NCBI GenBank assembly: GCA_030323885.1
Contig: CM059198.1
Location: forward strand, 75,167,045 to 75,231,044
From: Branchipolynoe longqiensis
Taxonomy: Eukaryota > Annelida > Polychaeta > Phyllodocida > Polynoidae
Direction: 5' to 3'
Length of the DNA: 64,000 nt
Part shown: positions 32,796-43,582 of the stretch, in pieces
Position numbering within the stretch: the first letter of the stretch is position 1
Layout: every line of letters starts with the position of its first letter
Made by a program: the position numbers and the translations under genes
The notes under the pieces: model-generated
Databases searched by the model: none
What the model was told of the DNA's origin: nothing
Seen by the model: only the letters and a program-made list of their open reading frames with translations

Positions 32796-33383
32796 TCAGT
32801 GGAGTGAGGGGGTGCCGAGGAGCCCTCCACCAAAAGTAGGAGAGGGCTTGAGGCGCGCCCGAGGTGATGATCCGAGGCGGGGGTCCGGGGTGGAGGTCTG
32901 GGCGGAGAAAGCTGGCGGCGCGCCCGAGGCGAAGCAGGTGGGGCGGGCCGGACCGAGCGGTGGGCCGTGTCGGGGGTCAGGCTCCCTCTCGGGGCGGGAA
33001 GTGTCAGGGGCCTGCATCGACAGGGAGCGGGCGGCCAAAAAAGGGAAGGCCCGCTCCTTGGCGGGATCCGGGGAGGAGGTCCGACCAGGGTCGATCAGGG
33101 GGGCAGCGAACTCCTCGGGGCTGGATGGGGTGGTGGTCGGGGTCTGGGCGGAGTTGAAGGCGGTGTCGTGAGGATCGGTGGCAGAGGGTTCCTCCTGAGG
33201 CTGGGCTGGGATGCGGTCCGAGGTGTGATGCCCGAGGTGATGATCCTCGGCTGGGGCTTGGCGGCGCTGCGTTCGATGGTCACTGGGAGGTTGTCGGCTG
33301 GGCTTGCGGGGCTGTCGGCAGTGGTGGGGGTGAGGCGCCGGAGGGGTCCCCCCGGGCCGGCCGGGGGGAGGCCGGCGGATCAA
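32796..33383 (-). other. Pro-rich open frame overlapping gag-like ORF
   Basis: 195 codons, -1 relative to the gag-like frame, overlapping it at TTGA (33380-33383); opens with TTG, not ATG. Pro/Ser/Arg-rich, no domain. It could be a frameshifted continuation or simply an open frame in GC-rich DNA; I favour the latter. Confidence 0.25.
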
Positions 33384-34129
33384 AAATCCGCCGAGGTGGG
33401 GGGGGTCTGGCGCTCACGGGCTTGCTTGGTGATGCAGTCGGCCTCGGAGTGCATAGTGAGTACGCGCCTCACGTTTGCGCAGTAGGCGCATGCGTGACGG
33501 CGCTTGTCCCCCGCCTCGCCGTGCGCTTCCCCGACGGAAGCCCGATCGCACGAGGCGGGGTCTCGGTTCCAGGCCGGGCAGGGAGCCCCGTGAGTGAGCC
33601 TGTCGTAGGCGACCCGGGCGTCGACTTGGACTCGGGTGAAGTGGGGGGCTCGGTGTGGAGGGTCGAGTTGGCGGGGTGCGATGGCGGTAGTCTGCTGAGG
33701 TGGCATGGCTATACATTCGACCCTAAGGAGGTTCAGGGCCACTGGGTCGTGCCACCCGTGGGGGAGTCGGCCGTCCGCGATCCAAGTAAACACCGTCTCG
33801 GAATAATGGCGGACGGTCGCCCACGGGTAGACGAGGTGATCCTGGAGGACGGTGAGGATGTGGTGATGTAGTCCGGGGGCGGAGTGGGCGGGGAAGTCGG
33901 GGTGGTTGATGAGGGAGAGAAGGGCGAGGTTGTACTCGTCCTTCGTGGCTTCCCCCCTCTTCACGGACTTCCTCTCCGCCCCCCTCTGCACAAGGTCACA
34001 AGGAAAGACATAATCGACCGGGATACCTTGCCACCTCACTGAGTGGCGCGCCTCGGCGGAGGCCAAGATCTCCCTGACGGCGTCGGCTGCGGATACCGGG
34101 GTGTGTTGTATTACGACCAACTGCACAGC
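33380..34129 (-). pseudogene. Gag-like ORF with zinc-knuckle-like motif
   Basis: Open for 250 codons inside the insert (ATG 34150 lies in flanking SINE sequence, so the true start is lost). Features: an N-terminal helix-rich part, WATVRHYSETVFTWIADG near the middle, then CPAWNRDPASC and HACAYCANVRRVL followed by TMHSEADC, i.e. C-x2-C-x11-H-x4-C. From memory this arrangement (a WxTVRxF-like block, then a CPAFNRGxC-like and a CxYC...H...C block) resembles gag proteins of tyrosine-recombinase (DIRS-like) retroelements in marine invertebrates; a LINE ORF1 is the main alternative. No reverse transcriptase or recombinase is present. The stop TGA at 33380-33382 overlaps the next frame. Confidence 0.45.
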
Positions 34130-34370
34130 AATGTATGTAATTGTCAGCATTAAAATACTTACAATTCCAGGGGGATCAGTGTAGTAGTCTGCACTGACCT
34201 CTTAGGCAAGTAACCACATAGACAGGTAGGCGTGGGTAGTGTGGTGATATCAGGGAGCCTAGGTGGTGTAATGGTTAGCACACTGGCCTGGAATGCAAAG
34301 AGATGTGGGTTCGAGTCCCGCTCTAGGTGCAATATTTCCCATTTTCATCACCCCCACAACAGTATTAATA

Positions 34371-34654
34371 ACCTATATCATTGAAATCATGTAGCAGTAG
34401 CACACGCAATTCACTAGCAAACAATATATCTACTAGCTAATCTGTTGTTCTAACGCAGAATCTTTCAATTGAAAATCTATTTAAATGCCTCCCTGTAGAT
34501 TCATATTAATAGTCGAACTATCTGCAATGCATATGGCCGGAGGACCGGTGCCTAGGCACTGAAAAAAGTGTATATTCTGATAAATAAATTACCAAAATAA
34601 AAAACAATAAAAAACTACACTACTGGTGCACTCATTATGTATTCACGACAGTTT
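34371..34654. other. No recognised feature
   Basis: AT-rich sequence between SINE-2 and SINE-1. Confidence 0.4.
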
Positions 34655-34982
34655 ACCGGGCGCGGTGGCCGACTCGGTAGAGCGCGGACCTCGCGTGCGG
34701 GAGATCAGGGATTCAGTTCCAGGTCGAGTCTAAGCAATGACTTACAAAATTGATACTTGTCGCTTCCTAGCCTGGCACTTGGCATTAATAGGATAGGACA
34801 AGGACTGGTTAGCTCAGTGTCACGATAATGTAGCTGAGTGGGATATCGAGTCATGAATCTGGCAGCCTAATTTCCCAATGAGGCAGCACTATAAAGTCAC
34901 CATGAGTGTACACTGTCACAAGTCGGAGCCCGTCCTGATATGACATTAGATGTTGCCAGGACGTAAAACTCCAAAAACCAGC
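34655..34982 (+). repeat. SINE-1, full-length
   Basis: GGGCGCGGTGGCCGACTCGG, TAGAGCGCGGACC, GGTCGAGTC, body, and tail TTGCCAGGACGTAAAACTCC. One of the best copies of the first head type. Confidence 0.85.
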
Positions 34983-35127
34983 GAACACCGCAGCTTGGTG
35001 CTTTGGCGCTAGTTCTTTGTCAGCGTTTCAGTGTGCACATTAAAATTAATTTGCTATGTTTTCACTTCAATTCTCGCCATGAATATGGCCATAGTCGCCG
35101 ACATGGCGTAAAACCCCAAGTCACTAA

Positions 35128-35178
35128 TATGACCTTAGATGTTGCTAGGACGTAAAACAACAACAAACAAACAAACCA
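35128..35178 (+). repeat. SINE-1 tail fragment
   Basis: ATGACCTTAGATGTTGCTAG, GACGTAAAACAACAAC, (CAAA)n. Just upstream (35077-35120) is GCCGACATGGCGTAAAACCC, a tail of a different SINE type. Confidence 0.75.
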
Positions 35179-35184
35179 AGTCAC

Positions 35185-35636
35185 TCACTTACTCGCACTC
35201 ACACTCACACTCACACGCACACTCACGCGCACACTCACTCACACTCACACCCACACCCACACTCACACTCACACCCACACTCACACTCACACCCACACTC
35301 ACACCCACACTCACATTCACACCCACACTCACACTCATCGCACTCATACTCACACTCACACTCACACAGACACTCACACTCACACGCACACGCACACGCA
35401 CACGCACTCACACCCACACCCACACTCACACTCACACACCCACACCCACACTCACACTCACACTCACACCCACACTCACACTCACACGCACACACACGCA
35501 CACCCACACCCACACTGACATCCACACTCACACTAACACTCACACTCACTTACTCACACTCACACGCACACGCACACGCACACGCACACTCACACCCACA
35601 CCCACACTCACACTCACACTCACACTCACACTCACT
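35185..35636. repeat. CACTCA/CACACC microsatellite
   Basis: ~450 bp of CACTCA, CACACT, CACACC and CACACG words. The 176- and 104-codon ORFs are artefacts. Confidence 0.95.
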
Positions 35637-35765
35637 TCAAGTATCTCCAAAATGAACGCTTTAAAATAAAAGCTGGCCTCATATTAAAGTAGAGTATACC
35701 TATAGCGATCAAAGTGATGTATTTATTTATCCATGAAAGAAATAGTAGACATTCAAAATAATCTT
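35637..35765 (+). mobile_element. MITE-1, worn 3' half
   Basis: TTCAAGTATCTCCAAAATGA, TTTAAAATAAAAG, GATCAAAGTGATG, TTATCCATGAAAGAAATAG. The terminal repeat is lost. Confidence 0.55.
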
Positions 35766-35890
35766 TGGATTACTGGGGCATAACTTGGGATTTTCAGGTG
35801 CTACGCAGACGGAATAAAATGCTTTTGGAATAAAACGCGATGGAATGAAACGCTAGAAAACATCATTTTTGTTAATTATTTTAAATTATT

Positions 35891-36090
35891 TGTTATCTCA
35901 GGTGGTAGGCAGCTGTGTACCTGCGTATATAGAAGCCAGGCCCCCTGGTGTAATGTATGCGAATTGGCCAGCCAGCTGATAAGCTGATCACGTGACCAGC
36001 AGCTGAGATAAGGACTGACTAATAAGTAATGAAGGCAATTGTAGCACAGAGCTTGAGGTGTCCACTTGTATTACATGGTGTCAGAGGTGG
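35891..36090 (+). mobile_element. Possible LTR 3' end with primer-binding site
   Basis: Ends CACTTGTATTACA then TGGTGTCAGAGGTGG (36076-36090), which looks like ...CA of an LTR followed by a tRNA-complementary primer-binding site beginning TGG, as in Gypsy-type elements. TATATAGAAG near 35930 could be a TATA box. The internal region is missing: a G-rich array begins ~95 bp later. Confidence 0.35.
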
Positions 36091-36184
36091 AGACAATGGC
36101 GCTGTTAGGTCCATTGTTTCTGATGGACACTGGACACCGATAGAGACAGTGTCAAGTAGCTGCAGTGCACTAGGTAATGAAGCT

Positions 36185-38222
36185 GTGTGTGGGGGTGGGT
36201 GTAGAGTGTGGGGGTGATGGGGGCTGTGTGTGTGGGGGGGGGGGGTGTAGAGTGTGGGATGATGGGAGCTGTGTGTGGGGGGTGGGGGGTGTACAGTGTG
36301 GGGGTGATGGGAGCTGTGTGTGTGTGGGGGGGGGGGTGTACAGTGTGGGGTGATGGGAGCTGTGTGTGTGTGGGGGGGGTGGGTACAGTGTGGGGTGATG
36401 GGAGCTGTGTGTGTGGGGGGGGGGGGTGTACAGTGTGGGGGTGATGGGAGCTGTGTGGGGGGGGGGGGGGTGTACAGTGTGGGAGTGATGGGAGCTGTGT
36501 GTGTGTGGGGGGGGGGGGGGGTGTAGAGTGTGGGGGTGATGGAGCTGTGTGGGTGGGGGGGGGGGGGGGTGTGAGTGTGGGGGTGTGGAGCTGTATGTGG
36601 GTGTGGGGGGGGGGGGGGTGTACAGGATGGGGCTGATGGGAGCTGTGTGTGTGGGGGGGTGTACAGTGTGGGGTGATGGGAGCTGTGTGTGGGGGGGTGT
36701 ACAGTGTGGGGGTGATGGGAGATGTGTGTGTGGGGGTGGGTGTACAGTGTGGGGGTGATGGGAGTTGTGTGGTGTGGGGGATGTACATTGTGGAGGTGAT
36801 GGGGGCTGTGTGTGTGGGGGGGGGGGGGTGTACAGTGTGGGGTTGATGGGAGATGTGTGGTGTGTGGGGGGGGGGTGGGGGGGGGTGTACAGTGTGGGGG
36901 TGATGGGAGCTGTGTGTGTGGGGGGGGGGTGTACAGTGTGGGGGTGATGGGAGCTGTGTGTGGGGGGTGTACAGTGTGGGGGTGATGGGAGCTGTGTGTG
37001 GGAGGGGTGTACAGTGTGGGGGTGATGGGAGCTGTGTGTGTGGGGTGGTGTACAGTGTGGGGGTGATGGGAGCTGTGTGTGGGGGGGTGTACAGTGTGGG
37101 GGTGATGGGAGCTGTGTGGTGGGGGGTGTACAGTGTGGGGGTGATGGGAGCTGTGTGTGGGGGGTGTACAGTGTGGGGTGATGGGAGCTGTGTGCGGTGG
37201 GGGGGGTGTACATTGTGGGGGTGATGGGAGCTGTGTGTGTAGGGGGTGTAGCAGTGTGGGGGGTGATGGGGAGCTGTGTGTGTAAGGGGTGGTACAGTGT
37301 GGGGGGTGATGGGGCTGTGTGTGTGGGGGGGGGTGTACAGTGTGGGGTGATGGGAGCTGTGTGTGGGGGGGTGTACGTGTGGGGGTGGTGGGGGTGTGGG
37401 TGGGGGGGTGTGGGGTGTGGGTGATGGGAGTGTGTGGGGGGTGGGGGTGTGTGGGGTGTGGGGGTGTGGGGGGGTGTGTGGTGTGGGTGTGGTGGGGGGG
37501 GTGTACAGTGTGGGGGGTGATGGGAGCTGTGTGTGTGGGGGGGGGGGGTGTGAGGGGGTGGGGGGAGGTGGTGGGGGTGGGGGGGGGTAGGGTGGGGGGG
37601 TGATGGGGTGTGGGTGGTGGGGGGGGTGTACAGTGTGGGGGTGATGGGGGCTGTGTGGGGGGGGGGGGTGTGGGTGGGGGTGATGGGTGGGTGGTGTGGG
37701 GGGGGGGGGGGGTGAGGGCGGTGTGGGGGGGTGTGTGGGGGGTGGGTGTGGTGGGGGGGTGTACAGTGTGGGGGTGATGGGAGCTGTGTGGTGGGGTGGG
37801 GGGGTGTACAGTGTGGGGGTGATGGGAGCTGTGTGTGTGGTGGGGGGGGTGTACAGTGTGGGGGTGATGGGAGTTGTGTGTGTGGGGGGGTGTACAGTGT
37901 GTGGTGGTGATGGGAGTGTGTGATGGCGTGGGTGGGGTGGGAGTGTACAGTGTGGGGGTGATGGGATCTGTGTGTGTGGGGGGTGTACAGTGTGGGGGTG
38001 ATGGGAGCTGTGTGTGGGGGGTGGGGGGTGTACAGTGTGGTGATGATGGGAGATGTGTGTGTGGGGGGGTGTACAGGGTGGGGGTGATGGGAGCTGTGTG
38101 TGTAGGCGTGTACACTGTGGGGGTGATGGGAGCCGTGTGTGTGGAGGGGAGGGGGGTGTACAGTGTGGGGGTGATGGGAGCTGTGTGGGGGGGGGGGTCT
38201 TGGGGGGGGGCGGGGGGGGGGC
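36185..38222. repeat. G-rich minisatellite, left block
   Basis: Units of roughly 37-48 bp: GGTGTACAGTGTGGGGGTGA, TGGGAGCTGTGTGTG, then a G run of varying length. Length variation in G runs shifts frames, yet ORFs of ~700 codons (His/Pro/Thr-rich, minus strand) stay open; these are artefacts. Repeated runs of four or more G give strong G-quadruplex potential on the plus strand. Confidence 0.95.
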
Positions 38223-38229
38223 CTGTGAC

Positions 38230-39843
38230 ATAGACCTATTTCAATGTTTGTAAACATTGTGTATGCGCACTCAGCTCGGTTGCAGAACGAATACACACTG
38301 CCACTGAGTTTGCCAGTACTTGCAGTGCAAAAGGTTTATTTTATTTAAAATTAATAGAAATCCAGAACCCTAACCATATAAATTTAATATAATCTATTTG
38401 TTGATTATGTTTTCTATATGTATTCCAAGTAGTTTGTTTCTAGGTGGTGTGGTTTTAGAGATATTTCACTTCTGTATGAACATTGCTCACCCCCATTCTC
38501 GATGTAGGACATCCGGGCACTTTTTGGTAAGGCTAACACTGGCACTGACACTCAGAATATCCCAACTTTCACTATTATCTCTGTTTTTAATACTTTCAGC
38601 GTAAATTCCTCTTAGGTTACATTAAATACTTCAGATCTTCCTCTTCAATCGCGCATTAAGATATTTTTAATCGATCCAATGAAAGCTTTTAAATTTATTT
38701 TACAAAAATAAATGCTCCGCATAGACATAGCATTGCTGCAGCACACATCACTGCGGTGTTTTACCCTTCACGGGCAGTTTGCCGGTACCCGCAGTGCAAA
38801 ACGTAAATTTTATTCAAAATTAATAGAAATCCAGAACCCCAACCGTATCAATTTAATATAATCCTTTTGGTAAACATGTTTTCTATGTGTATTCCAATCT
38901 GTTGGTTTCCAGGTGGTGGGGTTTTAGAGATATTTAACATTTTCTCTAGGAAGATTGCTCATAGCCATACACCTAAACACGGTTTGGCGGCCATCTTGAC
39001 CTAATTCCTGTTTGCAGGTACACAAACGCACATGGCAGTATCATCAGTGTGGCAGTGAGCAATCTTCATAGGGAAAAAGTTAAATATCTCTAAAACCACA
39101 CAATCAAGAAACAAACTGATTGGAATACACATAGAAAACATGTTTACCAAAAATATTATATTAAATTGATATGGTTAGGGTTCTGGATTTCTATTCATTT
39201 TGAATAAAACTGACATTTTGCACTGCTGGTACCGGCATACTCAATGCATTGTCAATGGCAGTGAGCAATCTTCAGAGAGAAAAAGTTAAATATCTCTAAA
39301 ACCACACCAGCTAGAAACAAGCTGATTGGAATACACATAGAAAACATGTTTAACAAAAAGATTATATTGAATTGATATGGTTAGGGTTCTGGATTAATAT
39401 TAAATTTGAATAAATCTGACGTTTTGCACTGCGCGTACGGCAAACTCAATGCATTGCCGATGGTCGAGAGCAATCTTCACACAGAAAAAGTGAAATATCT
39501 CTAAAACCACACCAGCTAGAAACAAGCTGATTGGAATACACATAGAAAACATGTTTACCAAAAGGATTATATTAAATTGATACGGTTAGGGTTCTGGATT
39601 TCTATTAATTTTGAATAAAACTGACGTTTTGCACTGTGCGTTCCGGCAAACTCAAGGCTATCAGGCTTTGTTTACCTATATCCGGAAGTGGCCTCGTTCT
39701 CGCGAAATTAGGACATGCCCATATAAGGCCAAACCGTGTTATCGTGTATTGAGTTTGCAGTGTGACCGGATGTTGTCCTGCAGCCAAGTGACGCACGCAC
39801 TGACCTAAATACACGTGCTGACGTCATTTGAAATTGGTCAATA
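38230..39843. mobile_element. MITE-2, large palindromic element
   Basis: Outer ends are inverted: ATAGACCTATTTCAATG...CTCGGTTGCAG at the left; at the right, read inward, TTGACCAATTTCAAATGACG...CACTTGGCTGCAGGAC. Inside are ~205-bp units (GGTTAGGGTTCTGGATTTCT, AAATATCTCTAAAACCACAC, TTGGAATACACATAGAAAAC), two inverted in the left arm and three forward in the right arm, around a centre near 39005. No transposase. It lies between two blocks of related G-rich minisatellite. Confidence 0.7.
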
Positions 39844-39963
39844 GGGCGCTCTCTTTGTCCACATGGCTCCCAACTCGCTGTGGTTGTGGACCATGTCACG
39901 GTCCAGTTGCTGCTGTCCTCTTTGTACAGGGATGGGGGAGGAGGGGAGCTGGTCGCGTGGGAT

Positions 39964-41562
39964 GTGATGGGAGCTGTGTGTGTGTGGTTGGGGTGTACAG
40001 TGTGGGGGTGTTGGGAGCTGTGTGTGTGTGGTTGGGGGTGTACAGTGTGGGGGTGTTGGGAGCTGTGTGTGTGTGGTTGGGGGTGTACAGTGTGGGGGTG
40101 TTGGGAGCTGTGTGTGTGTGGTTGGGGGTGTACAGTGTGGGGGTGTTGGGAGCTGTGTGTGTGGTTGGGGGTGTACAGTGTGGGGGTGTTGGGAGCTGTG
40201 TGTGTGGTTGGGGGGGTGTACAGTGTGGGGGTGTTGGGAGCTGTGTGTGTGTGGTTGGGGGTGTACAGTGTGGGGGTGTTGGGAGCTGTGTGTGTGTGGT
40301 TGGGGGGTGTACAGTGTGGGGGTGTTGGGAGCTGTGTGTGTGTGGTTGGGGGGTGTACAGTGTGGGGGTGTTGGGAGCTGTGTGTGTGTGGTTGGGGGTG
40401 TACAGTGTGGGGGTGTTGGGAGCTGTGTGTGTGTGGTTGGGGGGTGTACAGTGTGGGGGGTGTTGGGAGCTGTGTGTGTGTGGTTGGGGGTGTACAGTGT
40501 GGGGGTGTTGGGAGCTGTGTGTGTGTGGTTGGGGGTGTACAGTGTGGGGGTGTTGGGAGCTGTGTGTGTGTGGTTGGGGGGTGTACAGTGTGGGGGTGTT
40601 GGGAGCTGTGTGTGTGTGGTTGGGGGTGTACAGTGTGGGGGTGTTGGGAGCTGTGTGTGTGTGGTTGGGGGTGTACAGTGTGGGGGTGTTGGGAGCTGTG
40701 TGTGTGTGGTTGGGGGTGTACAGTGTGGGGGTGTTGGGAGCTGTGTGTGTGTGGTTGGGGGTGTACAGTGTGGGGGTGTTGGGAGCTGTGTGTGTGTGGT
40801 TGGGGGGTGTACAGTGTGGGGGTGTTGGGAGCTGTGTGTGTGTGGTTGGGGGTGTACAGTGTGGGGGTGTTGGGAGCTGTGTGTGTGTGGTTGGGGGGTG
40901 TACAGTTGTGGGGGTGTTGGGAGCTGTGTGTGTGTGGTTGGGGGTGTACAGTGTGGGGGTGTTGGGAGCTGTGTGTGTGGTTTGGGGGGGTATACAGTGT
41001 TGGGGGTGGTTGGGAGCTGTGTGTGTGTGGTTGGGGGGGTGGGTTGTGAGAGTTGTGTGTGTGTGGTTGGGGTGTACAGAGTGGGGTGTTGGTGAGCTGT
41101 TGTGTGGTTGGGGGTGTTCAGTGTGGGGGTGTTGGTAGTGTGTGAGTGGTAGGGGTGTACGTGTGGGGGTGTGGGTGCTGTGGTGTGGTTGGGGGTGTAC
41201 ACGTGTGGGGTGTGGGAGCTGTTGTGTGAGGCTGGGGGTGTACAGTGTGGGTGTTGGGGATCTGTGTGTGTGGATCGGGGGGTGTACAGTGTGGGGGTCT
41301 TGGAGCTGTGTGTGTGGTTGGGGGTGTACAGTGTTAGGGTGTTGGGAGCTGTGTGTGTGGTTGGGGTGACAGTGTGGGGTGTTGGGAGCTGTGTGTGTGG
41401 TTGGGGGGTGTACAGTGTGGGGGGGTCGGGAGCTGTGTGTTTGGTTGGGGGTGGACAGTTGTGGGGGTGTTGGGACCTGTGTGTTGGTTGCGGGTGCACA
41501 GTGTGGGGGTGTTGGGAGCTGTGTGTGTGGTTGGGGGGGTGTACAGTGTGGGGGTGTTGGGA
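39964..41562. repeat. G-rich minisatellite, right block
   Basis: ~33 copies of a ~48-bp unit: GGTGTACAGTGTGGGGGTGT, TGGGAGCTGTGTGTGTGTGG, TTGGG. Differs from the left block by TGTTGG for TGATGG and by an added GGTTG. More uniform than the left block, with decay after 41040. All long ORFs (up to 553 codons) are artefacts. Confidence 0.95.
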
Positions 41563-41567
41563 GTGGT

Positions 41568-41685
41568 GGTTTGTTTGTTTACAGTTTTACATCCTGGCAA
41601 CGGCTACGGTCATATCAGGATGGGTACCGACTTGTGACAGGGCACACACTTGGTGACTTTATAGTGCAGCCCTGGTGGGGGGGGG
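41568..41685 (-). repeat. SINE-1 tail fragment
   Basis: Minus strand: TTTACATCCTGGCAACGGCT, GGTCATATCAGGATGGGTAC, up to TGACTTTATAGTGC. Confidence 0.75.
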
Positions 41686-41749
41686 GGGAGGTGTCAGGGG
41701 GCGGGGCGGGAAGAATTATTGTTGTCCAAATGTCATTCATGACTTGCTG

Positions 41750-42101
41750 TTAAAGCTGCATTGTCCGATCAAAATATCAAATTTGTACAACAACAACAAT
41801 TATCTAGATTTGATTCTGCATATCTACCTTACATACTGGTGCACTCATTAAACATTTGTCATCACATAGAAGGAAATACTTAGTCAATTTAATAGAACCT
41901 GTTACTGTGTGAGCCTATGGTGATAGAGTTTTGGCGTGCTTGCCAAAATGAATTTCGCGCATTTGCACTATCTCAAAAGTTAGCCATTTAACATAAAAGT
42001 TACCTCAATCTAATGTAAGGTAGATTATAATGATCAACCTAATATGTTTATCTACAGGATATACATCAGAAACTCAAAATCATCGGACTATGCAACTTTA
42101 A
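41750..42101 (+). mobile_element. MITE-1, full-length copy
   Basis: TTAA (41750-41753), AGCTGCATTGTCCGAT ... CATCGGACTATGCAACT, TTAA (42098-42101). 352 bp. Confidence 0.85.
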
Positions 42102-42111
42102 CAACGAGCTG

Positions 42112-42887
42112 GAGAGATGAGCCGGGGACCAGATGGGGGGGGAAGGGGGGGGAGAGAAGGGGGGGGGGAGGGGGGAAAAACGGTCATGTGTGAACCCTGG
42201 TAAACACAGGATAGATGAGCAGGGGACCTGACGGGAAGGAGGGAAGGGAAGGGAAAAACCGGCCTGTGTGCCCTGTGTAACACACAGATAGATGTAGCAA
42301 GAGGGACCAGACGGGGGGGGGGGGGGGGGGAGGGGGGGGAGGGGGCGGGGAAACGCGCCGCATCCCGTTTTGCCCCTGGGACACACAAGATAGAATGAGC
42401 AGTGGAACCCTCGACGGGGAAAACGGGTGATGTGTGACCTGGTGGTCCAACACAAGATTAGGATGAGCAGAGGACCAGTTGGGAAGAAGGGAAGGGAAAA
42501 CGGTCATGTGACCTGGTAACACAGGATAGATGAGCAGGGGACCAGACGGGAAAAAGGGGGGGAGCCAGAGGAGAGGGAAGGGACCAGAGGGGAAAAAACG
42601 CTGTGTGCCCTGGTAACACAGATAGATGAGGCAGGGGCCAGACGGGGGGGGGGAAGGGAGGGAGGGAAAACAGGGGGGATGGAGAATGAGGGACAACGGG
42701 GGGGAGGGGACGGGGGAAAAAACGGTCATGTGACCTTGGTTAACACAGGATAGATGAGCAGACGCGGGAACCAGCCGGAAAACAAAAAAAAAAAGAAAAA
42801 AAAAAAAGAAAGAAGAAAAAAAAAGAGAAAAAAAAGAAAAAATAAAAAAGGGACCAGATGGAAAAACGGCCGTGTGACCTGGTAACA
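42112..42887. repeat. 54-bp minisatellite, degraded block
   Basis: Unit GATAGATGAGCAGGGGACCA, GACGGGAAAACGGCCGTGTG, ACCTGGTAACACAG, heavily interrupted by G-rich and A-rich homopolymer runs (for example 42780-42850). Confidence 0.85.
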
Positions 42888-43576
42888 TGAAGATGAATGC
42901 CAGGAAGACCAAAACAATGGTTATAAGTAAAAAGACAGATAAACCAAATGTCAATATAACCATAGATGGCACAAACATAGAACAAGTATCCGAATTCATA
43001 TATCTCGGACAAAAGATTACAAATGATGGGAGATGTGAGGAAGAAATTAAAAGAAGGATAACAATAGCCCGAACAACATTCTCCAAAATGTATAGAGTGT
43101 TAACATCAAGTAAGATATTAATACAAACAAGGAAGCGTATTCTTCAGTGTTATGTGTGGTCTACTCTAATGTATGGGGCAGAGACATGGACAATCTCTAA
43201 GAAAATGTACAAACGTTTAGCAGCATTTGAGATGTGGACTTATCGAAGGATGATGAAAATATCATGGACAAAGAAGATCACCAACAAAGAAGTTCTCAGA
43301 AAAATTAAAAATAAGAAAAGCTTGTTTGCCACTATACAGACAAAGAAACTTATTTATTTTGGCCACATCATTCGTCAGAGTTCAATATACCGTACATTGT
43401 TGGAAGGGAAGGTGAATGGCAGCAGAGGGAGAGGGAGACCAAGAACATCATGGTTTACAAATATTTCACAGTGGACAGGCTTGAATTATTCACAGTCTAT
43501 CAGAACAGCACAACATCGGGACAAGTGGAGAACCATTGCATCCAACCCTCGACTAGAGGATGGAACTATTGATTGA
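42887..43576 (+). pseudogene. LINE-B RT C-terminal part, uninterrupted
   Basis: 229 open codons beginning just after the YADD region: MKMNARKTKTMVISKK, FIYLGQKITNDGRCEEEI, YVWSTLMYGAETWTISKKM, KLIYFGHIIRQSS, and the C-terminus EDGTID. The catalytic motifs lie upstream and are lost, so it cannot be active. The ATG uses the last base of the flanking minisatellite. Confidence 0.85.
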
Positions 43577-43582
43577 TTGATT
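42888..43582 (+). mobile_element. LINE-B, 5'-truncated, inserted in minisatellite
   Basis: GACCTGGTAACA occurs at 42876-42887 and 43583-43594, so the insertion fell inside a minisatellite unit. The duplication could be a true target duplication or simply neighbouring repeat units. The tail is (GATT)n. Supplies the intact reading frame that reveals the 2-bp insertion in the 19-21 kb copy. Confidence 0.85.

Larger units (their letters stand above)
32398..34129 (-). mobile_element. Gag-bearing retroelement inserted in SINE-2
   Basis: A 1,732-bp GC-rich insert. AATGTATGT lies on both sides (32389-32397 and 34130-34138), and SINE-2 continues across. On the minus strand it starts inside an ORF, so it is 5'-truncated or deleted, and ends in AATAAACGCCTCAG about 60 bp before the 3' junction. 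The 3' part (32560-32700) has about six loose repeats of GGGGCTCATGAGGAGCAG. Base composition differs sharply from the flanks. Confidence 0.7.
32140..34370 (+). repeat. SINE-2 tail-to-head dimer, first unit interrupted
   Basis: Unit 1: 32140-32397 plus 34130-34172. Unit 2: 34173-34370. Both have CTGACCTCT(C/T)AGGCAAGTAAC, GGGAGCCTAGGTGGTG(C/T)AAT, GGTTAGCACACTGGCC, GGGTTCGAGTCCCGCTC. Unit 1's tail (AATTGTCAGCATTAAAATAC) runs directly into unit 2's leader. The two units are very alike. Confidence 0.8.

Noticed and set aside
35139..35669. 176-codon Thr/Leu-rich ORF
   Set aside because: CACTCA microsatellite.
36019..38296. Three ~700-codon minus-strand ORFs
   Set aside because: All three minus frames are open over the same G-rich array; a product of G/T-only composition on the plus strand.
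39828..41656. ORFs of 371-553 codons on both strands
   Set aside because: Span the ~48-bp minisatellite; mutual overlap in several frames excludes coding selection.
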